Assembly: GCF_020404745.1 (NCBI RefSeq)
Contig: NZ_JAIZAP010000006.1
Coordinates: 124,001-188,000, forward strand
Length of the DNA stretch: 64,000 bases
Origin: Aquibacillus saliphilus
GTDB lineage: Bacteria > Bacillota > Bacilli > Bacillales > Amphibacillaceae
Direction of reading: 5' to 3'
Of the stretch, positions 7,906-18,878 are shown piece by piece. Each line of letters starts with the position of its first letter. Position 1 is the stretch's first letter. Below the pieces are notes generated by a model. That model saw only the letters and a list, made by a program, of their open reading frames with translations, did not search any database and was not told the DNA's origin. A program made the position numbers and the translations under genes.

Positions 7906-8205
7906 TTTCTTTTGGATGGACGATTAGAGTTGGATAATAATCGTGCGGAGAGAGCAATTAAGCCCTTTGTTTTGGGAAGAAAAAATTGGCTTTTCAGCAA
8001 CACGGCGAAGGGTGCAAAAAGTAGCGCTCTTATTTATAGTGTCGTTGAAACATCTAAGGCGAATAACCTTAATCCCTATGCATACTTAAAATATTTATTT
8101 GAAGAACTTCCGAATGTAGATCTGACAGATTCTAATGCAGTCAAAAAGTATCTGCCATGGTCAGACTATATACCAGAAGGTTGTCGCATACCAAGTAAGA
8201 AGTAA
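7906..8205 (+). pseudogene. IS66-family transposase, 3' fragment
   Basis: About 100 codons encode the IS66 transposase C-terminus: DGRLELDNNRAERAIKPFVL, GRKNWLFSNTAKGAKSSALI, then ETSKANNLNPYAYLKYLFEELP and the terminal SDYIPEGC box. The DNNRAER segment holds the last acidic catalytic residue, but the first two are missing because everything upstream is gone (a full protein exceeds 500 residues). No start or ribosome site. The left junction lies near 7890-7905. Confidence 0.85.
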
Positions 8206-8218
8206 CCCAATCATAGCA

Positions 8219-8264
8219 TGAGCCCAGACCTGAATAATAGGTGTGGGCTATTTGACGTTTACCT
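8219..8264 (+). mobile_element. Right end of the IS66 remnant with terminator hairpin
   Basis: A GCCCAGACCT / AGGTGTGGGC hairpin follows the stop, then TTTGACGTTTACC. The GACGTTTAC segment is the reverse complement of a GTAA(A/G)CGTC-type terminal repeat as found in IS66 elements. No matching left end is visible in the window. Confidence 0.5.
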
Positions 8265-8640
8265 TATAATAATGTCACACAATTAGGTGTGCGCATTAAT
8301 TATACAAAGGTATCGTGGTAAACGCCTGTCACTTACTGGTAAACTCTCTGTCATTCGGTGGTAAATAGTATGGCGAGGGTGGTCATTTCATTGGCAGTAA
8401 TCAACTTAATTCCAGATGAGCGCATCTACTGCCTTTCAGGTCTACACACACCATTCCACCTCTTATGTGTCTATAGTTGGTGGCGGATCCAGTCTGAAGT
8501 TCTGGAGAATCATTTTATTTTAGCACACCACGGTATGCTATTCTTTAATGAGCGCCCTGAATTCATCAAGTAAACGTTAGATATAATTTGGAGCCTAGAA
8601 AGTGGAAAATGCTCATATTAGTAGAGCTCACGCACAAAGT
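8265..8640. other. Non-coding mobile-element debris
   Basis: About 380 bases without a supported gene. Repeated GGTAAA and TGTCA(C/T)T words at 8315-8370, followed by GAGGGTGGTCATTT with a nearby ATTGGCAGTAA, resemble the multiple terminal repeats of IS21-family elements. This is pattern recognition at low certainty. The 71-codon frame at 8358-8573 has no ribosome site and no family. Confidence 0.3.
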
Positions 8641-8654
8641 GTTTTTTATACAAA

Positions 8655-8698
8655 AAGATACCCGTTAAGCTAGCTTTCAGCCCAAACGTGTATCTTTC
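8655..8698 (-). terminator. Terminator at the 3' end of the exopolysaccharide operon
   Basis: On the minus strand AAAGATACaCGTT pairs with AACGgGTATCTTT around an 18-base loop and is followed by a U-tract. It lies about 30 bases past the ugd stop and would end the long minus-strand transcript. Confidence 0.7.
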
Positions 8699-8726
8699 GA
8701 TAACCTAAATTACTAGCCTCAACCTC

Positions 8727-9893
8727 TTAATCCCTACTAAACAAATCTCTCGTGTACACCTTGTCCTTCACTTCGAGTAAATCACCCGATATTCGATTCG
8801 CCACGATTACATCAGAAATTTTCTTAAATTCTTCAAAATCGTTCACGACTCTAGAATTATAGAATTCGTCCTCAATCATGGCTGGTTCATACACCACAAC
8901 CTCAATACCCTTTGCTTTGATACGCTTCATAACTCCCTGGATAGCTGATTGTCTAAAGTTATCCGAGTCCATTTTCATCGTAAGTCGATAGATACCTACA
9001 ATCTTAGGTTGCCTTTTAATAATCATTTCCGCAACATGATCTTTCCTAGTTCTGTTAGCATCAACTATTGCTGCCATTATATTATTAGGAACATCTTCAT
9101 AATTAGCTAGTAGCTGCTTCGTATCTTTAGGTAGGCAGTATCCACCGTATCCAAAGGAAGGATTATTGTAATGAGTCCCTATTCGCGGATCAAGTCCAAC
9201 ACCATCAATAATTTGTTTAGAATCTAATCCTCTCACCTCGGCGTACGAGTCTAGTTCATTAAAGAAAGCAACTCTATTTGCTAAATAAGTATTCGCAAAT
9301 AGTTTAATAGCTTCCGCTTCTGTTGAATTCGTGAACAGGACATCTACATCCTCTTTTAAAGCACCTTCTACTAATAAATTAGCAAATACCTTAGCTCTAT
9401 CTGACTGCTCTCCAACAACAATTCGCGAAGGATACAAGTTATCATATAAAGCCTTACCTTCTCTTAAAAACTCCGGTGAAAAAATAATGTTTTCTGTTTC
9501 AAACTTCTCACGGACAGTCTCTGTATAACCCACCGGTACTGTGGATTTAATAACCATCACTGCATCTGAATTTATAGACAGAACGTTAGCAATAACAGCT
9601 TCCACAGTCCTCGTATTAAAGTAATTCTTTTCCGGATCATAATTGGTAGGCGTTGAGATGATGACATACTCAGCATCTTTGAACGCTTTATAATTGTCGG
9701 TTGTTGCAGTTATTTTTAATTCTTTCGTTGCTAAAAATTCTTCAATCTCATTATCAACGATTGGAGATCTTTTATTATTGATCATATCTACTTTTTCTTG
9801 AATAATATCCATTGCGATTACTTCATTATGTTGAGCTAATAATACAGCATTAGATAGACCGACATAGCCTGTCCCTGCTATTGTAATTTTCAT
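8727..9893 (-). CDS. ugd: UDP-glucose 6-dehydrogenase family protein
   Basis: A 388-residue UDP-sugar dehydrogenase of the short HasB/Ugd type. It oxidises UDP-glucose to UDP-glucuronate with two NAD+ in the cytoplasm. Visible: N-terminal Rossmann motif [40 protein letters not shown], and the catalytic Cys in [13 protein letters not shown] (about residue 259). The UDP-binding C-terminal domain has NRISGDL. It is the last gene of the polysaccharide locus, about 100 bases after rmlB and followed by a terminator. UDP-ManNAc or UDP-GalNAc dehydrogenase activity cannot be excluded by eye, but the motifs and length fit UDP-glucose best. Confidence 0.9.
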   Translation of the reverse strand: MKITIAGTGYVGLSNAVLLAQHNEVIAMDIIQEKVDMINNKRSPIVDNEIEEFLATKELKITATTDNYKAFKDAEYVIISTPTNYDPEKNYFNTRTVEAVIANVLSINSDAVMVIKSTVPVGYTETVREKFETENIIFSPEFLREGKALYDNLYPSRIVVGEQSDRAKVFANLLVEGALKEDVDVLFTNSTEAEAIKLFANTYLANRVAFFNELDSYAEVRGLDSKQIIDGVGLDPRIGTHYNNPSFGYGGYCLPKDTKQLLANYEDVPNNIMAAIVDANRTRKDHVAEMIIKRQPKIVGIYRLTMKMDSDNFRQSAIQGVMKRIKAKGIEVVVYEPAMIEDEFYNSRVVNDFEEFKKISDVIVANRISGDLLEVKDKVYTRDLFSRD

Positions 9894-9990
9894 TTAAACA
9901 TTTCCTTTCCCTATCAATCCCCTCCTGTATAATACTTTTGTATCATACACAATTAAAAGGTCTTATAAAACAAACATCTAACTACTACAC

Positions 9991-11010
9991 TTATATGCTA
10001 TATTGCTTTTCAAAATAACTTTGATATTCACCACTAATAATTTGTTCCCACCATTTCTTATTATCCAAATACCATTGAATAGTCTGAGCAATACCTGTTT
10101 CAAAATTATAGGTTGGCTTCCATCCTAATTTTTCAAGCTTAGTAGGATCAATTGCATAACGTTTATCATGACCTAAACGATCAGTTACAAATTCAATCAA
10201 GTCATCAGACTTTTCTAGAGTGTTGATTATTGTTTTTACTACTTCCAAATTAGTACATTCATTATGTCCACCAACATTATATACTTCACCACTCGTACCA
10301 TCATGTAATACTAAATCAATGGCAGAACAATGGTCTTGGACGTGTAACCAATCTCTTATATTTTTACCGTCCCCGTAGACTGGAACTTTTTCGTCATTCA
10401 AAACTCTTGAAATAGTTAACGGTATTAATTTTTCCGGAAAATGATAGGGACCATAGTTATTAGAGCATCGAGTTATGTTGACAGGCATTCCAAACGTTTC
10501 ATGATATGCACGGACTAGAAAGTCTGAGGATGCTTTACTGGCACTATAAGGACTATTTGGTTGAAGAGGAGTTTCCTCTGTAAAAAATGTAGTTGGGTCA
10601 AAATCTAGCTCACCATATACCTCATCTGTTGAAACATGAACAAACTTAGTAATATCTATTGATTTTGCTGCATCTAATATTACTTGAGTACCTAAAACAT
10701 TTGTACGGGTGAAAATCTCAGGATCTGTTATGGATCGATCTACGTGACTTTCGGCTGCAAAGTGTACAACATAATCAAATTTTTCTTTTTTGAATAATGG
10801 GATGATTGTCTCTCTATCAGCAATATCCGCTTTAACAAAATGATAGTTATCCTTTGATTCTATGCCACTATGCTTGGTTAAATCTCCAGCATAAGTTAAT
10901 TCATCTAAATTATAAACATCATACTCTGGGTACCTCTCAACCATGTATTGTACAAAGTTACCACCAATAAACCCTGCTCCACCTGTAACTAATACTTTCT
11001 TTTTTGACAA
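9991..11010 (-). CDS. rfbB: dTDP-glucose 4,6-dehydratase
   Basis: A 339-residue short-chain dehydrogenase/reductase, second step of dTDP-L-rhamnose synthesis. Motifs: GGAGFIGGNFVQ (NAD), HFAAESHVDRSI, STDEVYGEL, and the YSASK catalytic Tyr-Lys pair with RCSNNYGPYHFPEKLIP. Length is normal. It starts one base after the rmlD stop. This is the intact copy; a decayed copy lies at 16538-17546, where the glycine motif has an Arg and several frameshifts occur. Cytoplasmic. Confidence 0.95.
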   Translation of the reverse strand: MSKKKVLVTGGAGFIGGNFVQYMVERYPEYDVYNLDELTYAGDLTKHSGIESKDNYHFVKADIADRETIIPLFKKEKFDYVVHFAAESHVDRSITDPEIFTRTNVLGTQVILDAAKSIDITKFVHVSTDEVYGELDFDPTTFFTEETPLQPNSPYSASKASSDFLVRAYHETFGMPVNITRCSNNYGPYHFPEKLIPLTISRVLNDEKVPVYGDGKNIRDWLHVQDHCSAIDLVLHDGTSGEVYNVGGHNECTNLEVVKTIINTLEKSDDLIEFVTDRLGHDKRYAIDPTKLEKLGWKPTYNFETGIAQTIQWYLDNKKWWEQIISGEYQSYFEKQYSI

Positions 11011-11011
11011 T

Positions 11012-11866
11012 CTATTTCACCTCTTCTTTTAACTGCTCTAAGTAGTGACCCAAAGCATCCTGCCAGCTTGGTAAACGATTGAAACCTTGTTCTTGCAATT
11101 TATCCTTAGACAAACAAGAGTTCTTTGGTCGCACAGCTCTAGTAGGATATTCCTCTGTCGTAATAGCATTTACTTTTACTTGCTTGTAACTCTGTTTAAA
11201 TATCTCTTTTGCAAATTCAGCCCATGTGCAAAAACCTTCATTCGAAGCATGATAGATGCCATACTTTTCAGTCTGAACCATGTTGATCAACAATTTCGCT
11301 AAATCAAACGTATAAGTAGGGGAACCAAACTGATCACCTACCACATTTAATTCACTATGTGTTTCAGAAAGTCTCAACATTGTCTTAATGAAGTTGTTTC
11401 CATTGATACCAAACACCCATGAGATACGGACAATGAACCAGTCTTCTAGAATTTCTTGAACAGCCTTTTCACCTTGACTTTTGGTTAAGCCATAATAACC
11501 AACCGGGCTTATTTCACTTGATTCTTTAAAAGGTATTTCTCCAGTACCTTGAAATACGTAATCAGTACTAATATATATAAACTTTGCTCCCACTTCTTTG
11601 GCTACACCAGCTAAATAAGTTGTTCCATTAACATTTGCATTCCAGCATGATTCTTTATTATCTTCAGCTTTATCTACTGCGGTATATGCCGCACAATGAA
11701 TGATTGCATCAGGCTTAAGCTCTTTCACGTACTCATAAACGTCTTGTTCTTTTGTAATATCTAGTTGCTCTCGTCCGACACCATGCATGTCCAACCCGTG
11801 TTGTGAGCCTTCTTTAACAACATCATAGCCAAGTTGTCCTGTATAACCAGTTACCAGTATCTTCAT
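11012..11866 (-). CDS. rfbD: dTDP-4-dehydrorhamnose reductase
   Basis: A 284-residue SDR that makes dTDP-L-rhamnose, the final step. MKILVTGYTGQLGYDVV gives the nucleotide motif; CAAYTAVDKAE, STDYVFQG, the YGLTKSQGE catalytic Tyr-Lys pair and a substrate-binding C-terminus (TRAVRPKNSCLSK) are all present. Full length. Lies between rmlC and rmlB with 1-9 base gaps, so it is translated from one message. Confidence 0.95.
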   Translation of the reverse strand: MKILVTGYTGQLGYDVVKEGSQHGLDMHGVGREQLDITKEQDVYEYVKELKPDAIIHCAAYTAVDKAEDNKESCWNANVNGTTYLAGVAKEVGAKFIYISTDYVFQGTGEIPFKESSEISPVGYYGLTKSQGEKAVQEILEDWFIVRISWVFGINGNNFIKTMLRLSETHSELNVVGDQFGSPTYTFDLAKLLINMVQTEKYGIYHASNEGFCTWAEFAKEIFKQSYKQVKVNAITTEEYPTRAVRPKNSCLSKDKLQEQGFNRLPSWQDALGHYLEQLKEEVK

Positions 11867-11874
11867 ATAATTAA

Positions 11875-12435
11875 TTACTCCTCAAACCTGAAATTGTTTT
11901 CTGCGTCTTCTAAAAAAGGTGCTTTCTCATCTTTCTCAGATAGTACGGGTTCAATATCAATAGGCCATTCAATTCCAATAGCTGGATCATCCCAAATGAT
12001 TCCTCGGTCGCATTCGGGTGCATACACTTCATCTACTTTATATTGCACTTCCGTATCTGCAGTCAAGGTCATAAATGCATGGGCGAATCCTTTTGGAACT
12101 AATAACTGCTTTTTGTTTTCCGAAGTTAATTCTACGCCATACCACTGTCCATATGTAGGACTTTCTTTTCTAATATCTACCGCTACATCAAAAATTGCTC
12201 CTCGAGTACAGCGCACAAGTTTTGTCTGTGCTTTAGGGCTTAATTGGTAGTGTAATCCACGTAAGGTACCTTTCGTAGCTGAAAAAGATTGATTATCCTG
12301 CACAAAATCCAAATCCACACCTGCCTCTTTGAATTTATTTGCACTATAAGTTTCCATAAACCAGCCACGATGATCACCAAATACTCTTGGCTCTATAACT
12401 TTTACTCCTTGTAACTTTGTCTCTATGATATTCAT
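11875..12435 (-). CDS. rfbC: dTDP-4-dehydrorhamnose 3,5-epimerase
   Basis: A 186-residue cupin-type epimerase. Signature motifs: VFGDHRGWFMETYS, FVQDNQSFS, GTLRGLHYQ (catalytic His), DVAVDIRK and VPKGFAHAF. Normal length. Third step of dTDP-L-rhamnose synthesis, between rmlA and rmlD in the intact set. Confidence 0.95.
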   Translation of the reverse strand: MNIIETKLQGVKVIEPRVFGDHRGWFMETYSANKFKEAGVDLDFVQDNQSFSATKGTLRGLHYQLSPKAQTKLVRCTRGAIFDVAVDIRKESPTYGQWYGVELTSENKKQLLVPKGFAHAFMTLTADTEVQYKVDEVYAPECDRGIIWDDPAIGIEWPIDIEPVLSEKDEKAPFLEDAENNFRFEE

Positions 12436-12450
12436 TCAATCACTCCAAAT

Positions 12451-13329
12451 CTAGTATTTTATGTCACCATTTGCTACTTTCAAGAGATATTGGCCGTATC
12501 CAGTCTTAGAAAATAACTCCCCAGACTCAATTAACTTATCTTTGCTTATCCATCCATTTACATAGGCAATCTCTTCTGGAGCAGATATTTTAATTCCTTG
12601 GTGATCCTCGACAGTTTTAACAAAGTTTGTAGCTGAGACTAAACTTTCATGCGTACCAGTATCTAGCCACGTGTAACCTCTACCTAACAACTCAACATCT
12701 AGTTCACCCGACTGTAAGTATGCTTCATTTATAGATGTGATTTCTAGTTCCCCACGAGAAGAAGGTTCAACATTCTTGGCAATTTCAACAACGCGATTAT
12801 CATAAAAGTATAAACCAGTTACTGCATAGTTAGACTTAGGGTGCTTAGGCTTCTCTTCCACGCTTAGAACCTTACCGTCTACATCAAATTCAACTACCCC
12901 AAATCTTTCAGGGTCTTTAACATGATACCCAAAGACTGTTGCGCCAATTTTTTTTTCGGCTGCTCGTTTTAATATCTTCGTTAAACCACTACCATAATAA
13001 ACATTATCACCCAATACCATTGCTACTGAGTCATTACCAATAAACTCTTCACCAATGATAAATGCTTGTGCTAATCCATCAGGATTTGGTTGAACTTTAT
13101 ACTCTAGGTTTATTCCAAATTGAGAACCATCTCCAAGTAATGAACTAAAACGAGGAGTATCTTCAGGAGTGGAAATAATTAGAATATCCTTAATCCCTGC
13201 CAGCATCAAAGTGGACAAAGGATAATAAATCATTGGTTTATCATATATTGGCAATAATTGCTTACTAGTCACCATTGTTAGTGGGTGTAAACGAGTTCCA
13301 CTTCCACCGGCTAAGATAATTCCTTTCAA
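12451..13329 (-). CDS. rfbA: Glucose-1-phosphate thymidylyltransferase
   Basis: A 292-residue nucleotidyltransferase that forms dTDP-glucose. [18 protein letters not shown] is the pyrophosphorylase signature; [47 protein letters not shown] and the [10 protein letters not shown] region follow. I chose the TTG at 13329 because GGAG lies 10 bases upstream and the family starts at this Met; a GTG at 13338 lies too close to the ribosome site. First gene of the intact rml set. Confidence 0.93.
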   Translation of the reverse strand: MKGIILAGGSGTRLHPLTMVTSKQLLPIYDKPMIYYPLSTLMLAGIKDILIISTPEDTPRFSSLLGDGSQFGINLEYKVQPNPDGLAQAFIIGEEFIGNDSVAMVLGDNVYYGSGLTKILKRAAEKKIGATVFGYHVKDPERFGVVEFDVDGKVLSVEEKPKHPKSNYAVTGLYFYDNRVVEIAKNVEPSSRGELEITSINEAYLQSGELDVELLGRGYTWLDTGTHESLVSATNFVKTVEDHQGIKISAPEEIAYVNGWISKDKLIESGELFSKTGYGQYLLKVANGDIKY

Positions 13330-13626
13330 TATGACCACGCTCCAACATTTATTTTTATTATTAAATTTATTAAACCCTAAACTTCTATTTTTATCTCAAA
13401 TTAAATATGCAGGTTTTTCATATCTTCTTCCAACAACCATCATAAACTTTTTAACAGTTTATTTAATTGGCATTATAAGTTGACATGTATTTTGATTTTC
13501 TACTAAACTGAACAACACACTTTATATATGGACCAAAAAACGCAGAATTTAGGAATACTTATTCCTGATTCATATTATTTATATTAAACTTTAACCTATA
13601 AAAATTAATTTCTAGCAAATAAAGTT

Positions 13627-15084
13627 TTACCTTTTCTTTATAAACAGAGATTTTATTACTGTAAACTCATCTTTTTCAAAACTGAAAAACAAAATGACTA
13701 TATAGATAATTGTAGTAAGCGTACCTGTTAATATCTTATATACAAATGGAAGTTCAGCTATAAAAATTGACAATATTAACAGTCCAATTAATAAAGGTAG
13801 ATTATATAGAAGTTTCTTACTAAAATGTGATTTAGTCACATACTTATTTGTAAAGATTAAGTATCCTATCAATAACAAGAAATCAGTTATCACCATTAAT
13901 ATCGCCGCTGCTATAGCCCCATAATAAGGAACAAATATAATATTAGACCCAACATTCACTATAGCTATTATTGATTGAATTTTAATTTTTTTTCTTATGA
14001 GATTATCTGTTGTTAGAATTGCTCCAATTGAACTTGCAACAAACCGCAAAGGAACTCCAAATAGCATAATGCTCAAAAAAATTGCTGAAGATACCTCATT
14101 ACTACCATAAACAATATATACAAGTTCTTTCGTAAACAATAATAATACACTACAAGCTAATATCCCTAGAATTAGCATTGATTTATTAATCATTTTATAA
14201 AAAATTAAATATTTTTCTCTATTATCCTTACTCCACTTGAAAAACTTTGGATATAAGACCTGATTAAATAATACTCCTGGAAAGAAATTTATCAAATCTG
14301 TAATTTTTACTGCAACTGAAAAATATCCTACTTCTAGAGGACTTCTGAATGCCGATAATATCGCTGCATCTGAACGATGATACATTTGTTGCATTGATCC
14401 AGCAGTACCAAACTCTAAGGACTGACCAATTAATTGCTTATATGTTCCTTTTATTTTCAATGAAGTAAACTTTGAAAACAATTTGATTTTCCTTCCTTCC
14501 CAAATAAATAATATTACCGTAATAAAGAAGGAAAAAACCTGAGGCCAAAAAACTAATTGAAAGATATCAACCTTCATAATAATACATACTACTGTTAATA
14601 TCCATTGCATAGAATTAATTATTAGATTCCAACTAGCGATGCGAGAATATTTTTGTTTAATCTGTAACAATGTAGTCATTACCATCATAATAGAACTTCG
14701 AAAAAAACTTATCCCAACAATATAGGCTATTAATTTTACTGTATTATCATAATTAAATTCGTTCAACCAAAAATATAATAAAATAAAAGCTATCAAAGTG
14801 TACACGATACTGGTATTTACAGTTAATTTTATCAATTCACTAATTTTAACATTGGAATTAACAGATAGCTTAAGGGTAGATTGTTGTAGACCAAAATCCG
14901 GTAAAAATGACAAGAAAGATGTAACAGCAATTGCTGAAGCATACAAACCATAATCCTCGGACCCTAAATATCTAACTACCAAAAGGGCAACTAATGGTCC
15001 CATTATCTTAGTAATATATTGTGCTCCTAATAATAATATAGGACCTGAAGCCTTAGAATTTTTAATACCGTATATCTTTTTCAT
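13627..15084 (-). CDS. wzx: Polysaccharide repeat-unit flippase (Wzx-like)
   Basis: A 485-residue polytopic protein of the MOP exporter superfamily, with about 12-14 hydrophobic segments and the family start (ASGPILLLGAQYITKIMGPL). It would flip undecaprenyl-linked repeat units to the outer face of the membrane. Very AT-rich, like the adjacent pyruvyltransferase and polymerase genes, which is typical for serotype-variable genes. A 297-base gap with no gene separates it from rmlA. Confidence 0.87.
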   Translation of the reverse strand: MKKIYGIKNSKASGPILLLGAQYITKIMGPLVALLVVRYLGSEDYGLYASAIAVTSFLSFLPDFGLQQSTLKLSVNSNVKISELIKLTVNTSIVYTLIAFILLYFWLNEFNYDNTVKLIAYIVGISFFRSSIMMVMTTLLQIKQKYSRIASWNLIINSMQWILTVVCIIMKVDIFQLVFWPQVFSFFITVILFIWEGRKIKLFSKFTSLKIKGTYKQLIGQSLEFGTAGSMQQMYHRSDAAILSAFRSPLEVGYFSVAVKITDLINFFPGVLFNQVLYPKFFKWSKDNREKYLIFYKMINKSMLILGILACSVLLLFTKELVYIVYGSNEVSSAIFLSIMLFGVPLRFVASSIGAILTTDNLIRKKIKIQSIIAIVNVGSNIIFVPYYGAIAAAILMVITDFLLLIGYLIFTNKYVTKSHFSKKLLYNLPLLIGLLILSIFIAELPFVYKILTGTLTTIIYIVILFFSFEKDEFTVIKSLFIKKR

Positions 15085-15134
15085 TATTTATCCCACTTCT
15101 TCAAGATTACTAAACTTGGTGATATTATAGACAT

Positions 15135-16349
15135 TTAATCTATTAGTAAATTATCAAATAACTCATTAAAATTGTCATGTGTAAGTTTAATTAATTTATT
15201 AGAGTTTTGATATATAATTGTTTTATCAAAATTTTTGTTTTTAAAAAAGAAAGAACTCATTTCACTAAAATCTATATTCTTATTTAGTGGTTCTAGACCC
15301 CATGTTTCTAAATATTTATCTAGTTTTACAATATTCTTATTCAAGCCTATATGTGGTACATTATATGACATTGCAGTAATATTAGCATGCAAACTTGTTC
15401 CAAATAAAAACTTAGCCGTTCCGATTATGTACATAATTTCCCATATAGTTAATTCATCGAAAAATGTATGTGGGACTTTTATTTTCTTTGATATTTTCCT
15501 TAGTGCAATAACATCATCGTGATTTGTAGCAAATCCTACAGGTAATAAGACTATTTCATTATCACCTTGAGATGCTATTTCCTCAATTTGAGAAACAATT
15601 TCATCGAAATGATTTTTGCTTTTCCGTAAACCAAATTGAAATACAATATGATCTTTTCCTTTTAAATTAATAATTTTATCATCTGTAATTTTTGTTTCTA
15701 ACTCTTCTAAAGGAAATAATTCTCTTACAATAGAAGCAGAGTCTGGTGCCAATTTGGCAGTTACACCATTATTTAATATAGCCTTATGTGTATTTTTATC
15801 TCTGATTGAAACAAATTTTGATTTCAAAAGTCTGTCAACTATTATTTTATTATCATCTTTTTTTATTTCACCACTTATCAATCCGGATCCACTAACAGAA
15901 TTATAAACTATATTATCCACATTATTTAATCCTTGGATAGGTACATAAGGTAATAGATTAGTTACTTGAAATTTCTCAGCAGCCTTATTCTCTATATATT
16001 TATTAGTAAGAATTTTCCGCATAACTCTTGCAATAAAATGTTCATTGTAAGAGTTCAAAGAATCCATATATAACCCTGAAGTATTTGCTCCTAGAACATC
16101 TCCACCTGCTACAATAATATCTCTAGCCGTATTAGGATTTAAATCCTTCCATGCATGTGTAGTTAATCCCCCTGCATCACTTAAATCCTTCTTCTCTAAA
16201 GCAACTGGAACTATTTCAGAATAATGTTTCCTAACATCTAGTCTATATTTGTTTATATATTCTTGAATAATAATAGGAAATAGCAAATCACCAAAATTAT
16301 AACGATCAAAAGCCCCCATAATAACTAATTGCTTTTTCATAATAACCAT
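15135..16349 (-). CDS. Polysaccharide pyruvyltransferase-family protein
   Basis: A 404-residue member of the CsaB/WcaK family, which adds pyruvate ketals to sugars of wall or exopolysaccharides using phosphoenolpyruvate. Features: N-terminal GAFDRYNFGDLLFPI, VAGGDVLGANTSGLY, a mid-protein SIRDKNTHKAI, and HANITAMSYNVPHIGLN near the C-terminus. GGAGGG is 3 bases from the ATG at 16349 and 12 from the ATG at 16340, so the start is uncertain by three codons. It suggests a pyruvylated repeat unit, giving a negatively charged polymer. Confidence 0.85.
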   Translation of the reverse strand: MVIMKKQLVIMGAFDRYNFGDLLFPIIIQEYINKYRLDVRKHYSEIVPVALEKKDLSDAGGLTTHAWKDLNPNTARDIIVAGGDVLGANTSGLYMDSLNSYNEHFIARVMRKILTNKYIENKAAEKFQVTNLLPYVPIQGLNNVDNIVYNSVSGSGLISGEIKKDDNKIIVDRLLKSKFVSIRDKNTHKAILNNGVTAKLAPDSASIVRELFPLEELETKITDDKIINLKGKDHIVFQFGLRKSKNHFDEIVSQIEEIASQGDNEIVLLPVGFATNHDDVIALRKISKKIKVPHTFFDELTIWEIMYIIGTAKFLFGTSLHANITAMSYNVPHIGLNKNIVKLDKYLETWGLEPLNKNIDFSEMSSFFFKNKNFDKTIIYQNSNKLIKLTHDNFNELFDNLLID

Positions 16350-16537
16350 TAACCCTCCAATTATATCTTACAATATTCATTTCAATAACATATTCATGTA
16401 TTAATTCAACTATGTTCAAAGCACCCTGGGATTTAAATAAAGGATTAAATTATTTTGCTTTTAGTTTTTCTTTGACGTATCAAATATTTTAGCGCAATTA
16501 ATACCAAAGATACATGTTCCAATCAATTACTTTCTAT

Positions 16538-17546
16538 TTAGTTAGTATTCGATTGTATTCTCTATATTCTCCACTTAAAATTTGCTTCCACCAAACTTTA
16601 TTATTCAAATACCACTGTACAGTTTGAGCAATACCAACCTCAAAATCATAAGTCCCTTCAAACCCAGTCTTTCTATTTTAGTAGGATCTATTGCGTAACG
16701 CTTATCATGACCTAAACGATCCGTCGAACTCTATCAACTCGTCCGATTTATCTAGTGTTTTTATAATTGTATTTACTACATCCAAATTAGTTCTCTCATT
16801 ATGTCCACCAACATTATAAACTTCTCCGCTATCGCCCTCATTCATCACTAAATCAATTGCAGCACAATGGTCATGTACATGCAACCAGTCCCGAATATTC
16901 TTTCCATCGCCATAAACTGGAATTTTTTCATCATTTAAAACACGAGAAATAGTAAGAGGTATTAATTTCTCTGGAAAATGGTAAGGGCCATAATTATTGG
17001 AGCAACGGGTAATATTAACTGGCAAACTGTACGTTTCATGATAAGCACGAACTAAAAGATCAGATGATGCCTTACTTGCACTATATGGGCTATTTGGTTG
17101 AAGTGGTGTTTCTTCCGTAAAAAATGTAGTAGGATCAAATTCCAATTCACCATAAACTTCATCTATTGAGACATGAACAAATTTAGTTGGCTTGAATTCT
17201 TTTGCCGCATCAAGAAGCACCTGTGTTCCCAATACATTGGTATGTATGAATACTCAGGGTCTGTGAATGAGCGGTCCACATGGCTCTCGGCTGCAAAATG
17301 AATGACATAGTTAAACTTCTCTTTTTCAAAGTGATTAAAAATCTCTTCTCTATTCGCTATATCTGCTTTTATAAAATGATAATTAACTTTATCTTCTATC
17401 TGCTTATGCTTTGTTAAATCGCCAGCATACGTCAACTGATCAAGATTATAAATATCATAATCAGGGTATTTATCAACCATATATTGGACAAAATTACCAC
17501 CAATAAATCGTGCTCCACCTGTTACAAGTAACTTTTTTCTTTCCAT
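16538..17546 (-). pseudogene. Decayed second copy of rmlB
   Basis: Colinear with the intact rmlB at 9991-11010, with high similarity throughout (STDEVYGEL here SIDEVYGEL; YSASKASSD; RCSNNYGPY). Lesions seen: one-base loss after DPE near 17255, two-base loss near EFV/TDRLG at 16725, a third frameshift near 16668, and a Gly-to-Arg change in the first NAD motif (GGARFIG). The reading resumes through WWKQILSGEYREY to a TAA at 16538. It cannot yield a functional enzyme without several corrections. Confidence 0.9.
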
Positions 17547-17547
17547 A

Positions 17548-18293
17548 TTAGTTCACCTCTTTTTTTAGTTCATCAAGATAATGCGCCAAGGCATCCTGCC
17601 ACTTGGGCAAAGAGTTAAATCCATTAGCTTTTAATTTTTCTTTTGACATACATGAATTTTTTGGCCTCACTGCTCGGGTAGGGTATTCCTCTGTTGTAAT
17701 AGAATTTACTTTTACCTCTTTGTTACTTTGCTTAAAAATTTCAGTCGCAAATTCAGCCCCGCTGCAGTAACCCTCATTCGTCGCATGGTATGTTCCATAT
17801 TTTTCGCTTTGGATAATCTCAAGTAACAACTTTGCTAAATCATAAGTATAGGTTGGCGAGCCAATTTGATCACCAACTACATTTATTTCATTTTTACGTT
17901 CAGCTAAACGTAACATGGTATCAATAAAGTTATTCCCATTTATACCGAACACCCAAGATATACGAACAATAAAAGAATTATCTAGTAGACTCTTTACAAT
18001 CTTCTCACCCTCATGTTTCGTAAACCCATAATATCCGACTGGATTTATTTCAGACGATTCTTCAAATAAGGAATCACCATTACCATCAAAGACATAATCC
18101 GTACTACTGTATATGCAGCACAGTGGATAATTGCGTCTGGATTTAACTCTTTGACATAATGGTTAACCGCCTCTTTATTCGTTATATCCAAATCTTTGCT
18201 TCCCACTCCATGCATTTCCATGCCATGGTTATTACCATCACGGACAACATCATATCCAAGTTGTCCTGTGGCGCCCGTTACCAATATCTTCAT
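17548..18293 (-). pseudogene. Decayed second copy of rmlD
   Basis: The N-terminal part (MKILVTGATGQLGYDVV to CAAYT) and C-terminal part (SWVFGINGNNFIDTMLRL to the end) match the intact rmlD. Between AAYT and DYVFDGNGD about 110 bases are missing (junction near 18110), which removes the segment between the two motifs and shifts the frame. The catalytic YGFTKHEGE segment survives out of frame. Confidence 0.9.
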
Positions 18294-18295
18294 TA

Positions 18296-18852
18296 TTTCA
18301 TCCTATATGAAAAGTTATTATCTGCTTCTTCAAGTAATGGAGCTTTTTCGTCTTTTTTCGATAAAATTGGCTTTATATCAATTGGCCATTCGATTCCAAT
18401 TGGATCATTCCAAATAATTCCTCGATCACATTCTGGTGAATAATCATTATCTACTTTATATTGCACTTCTACATCTTCTGTTAAAGTCATGAAGCCATGC
18501 GCAAATCCTTTGGGAACCAATAACTGCTTTTTATTTTCTTCATTTAGCTCGATTCCAAACCATTCGCCAAAATTTGGACTGCCTTTCTGATATCAATTGC
18601 CACATCATAGATAGCTCCTTGCGTGCAACGGACCAGCTTAGCTTGTGCTTTTGGATTAAGTTGATAATGTAATCCCCTTAATGTTCCTTTTGTTGCTGTA
18701 AAAGACTGATTATCTTGAACAAAAATTCATTCATACCTGCTTCTTTCAATTTTGTATCACTGTAGGTTTCCATAAACCATCCGCGGTGGTCTCCAAAAAC
18801 TGAAGGTTCAAGTATTTTTACTCCATGTAATTCAGTGTCTATTAGTTTCATA
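18296..18852 (-). pseudogene. Decayed second copy of rmlC
   Basis: Colinear with the intact epimerase. VFGDHRGWFMETYS and VPKGFAHGF are recognisable. One T is lost in a T-run near 18722 (before VQDNQSF) and one base near 18582 (between DIRK and SPNFGEW), so three frames are needed to read it. Confidence 0.9.
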
Positions 18853-18878
18853 TTGTTCACCCCTTTTTTTTAGTATTT

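Noticed and set aside
8358-8573. 71-codon frame after the IS66 remnant
   Set aside because: No ribosome site and no family; lies in mobile-element debris.
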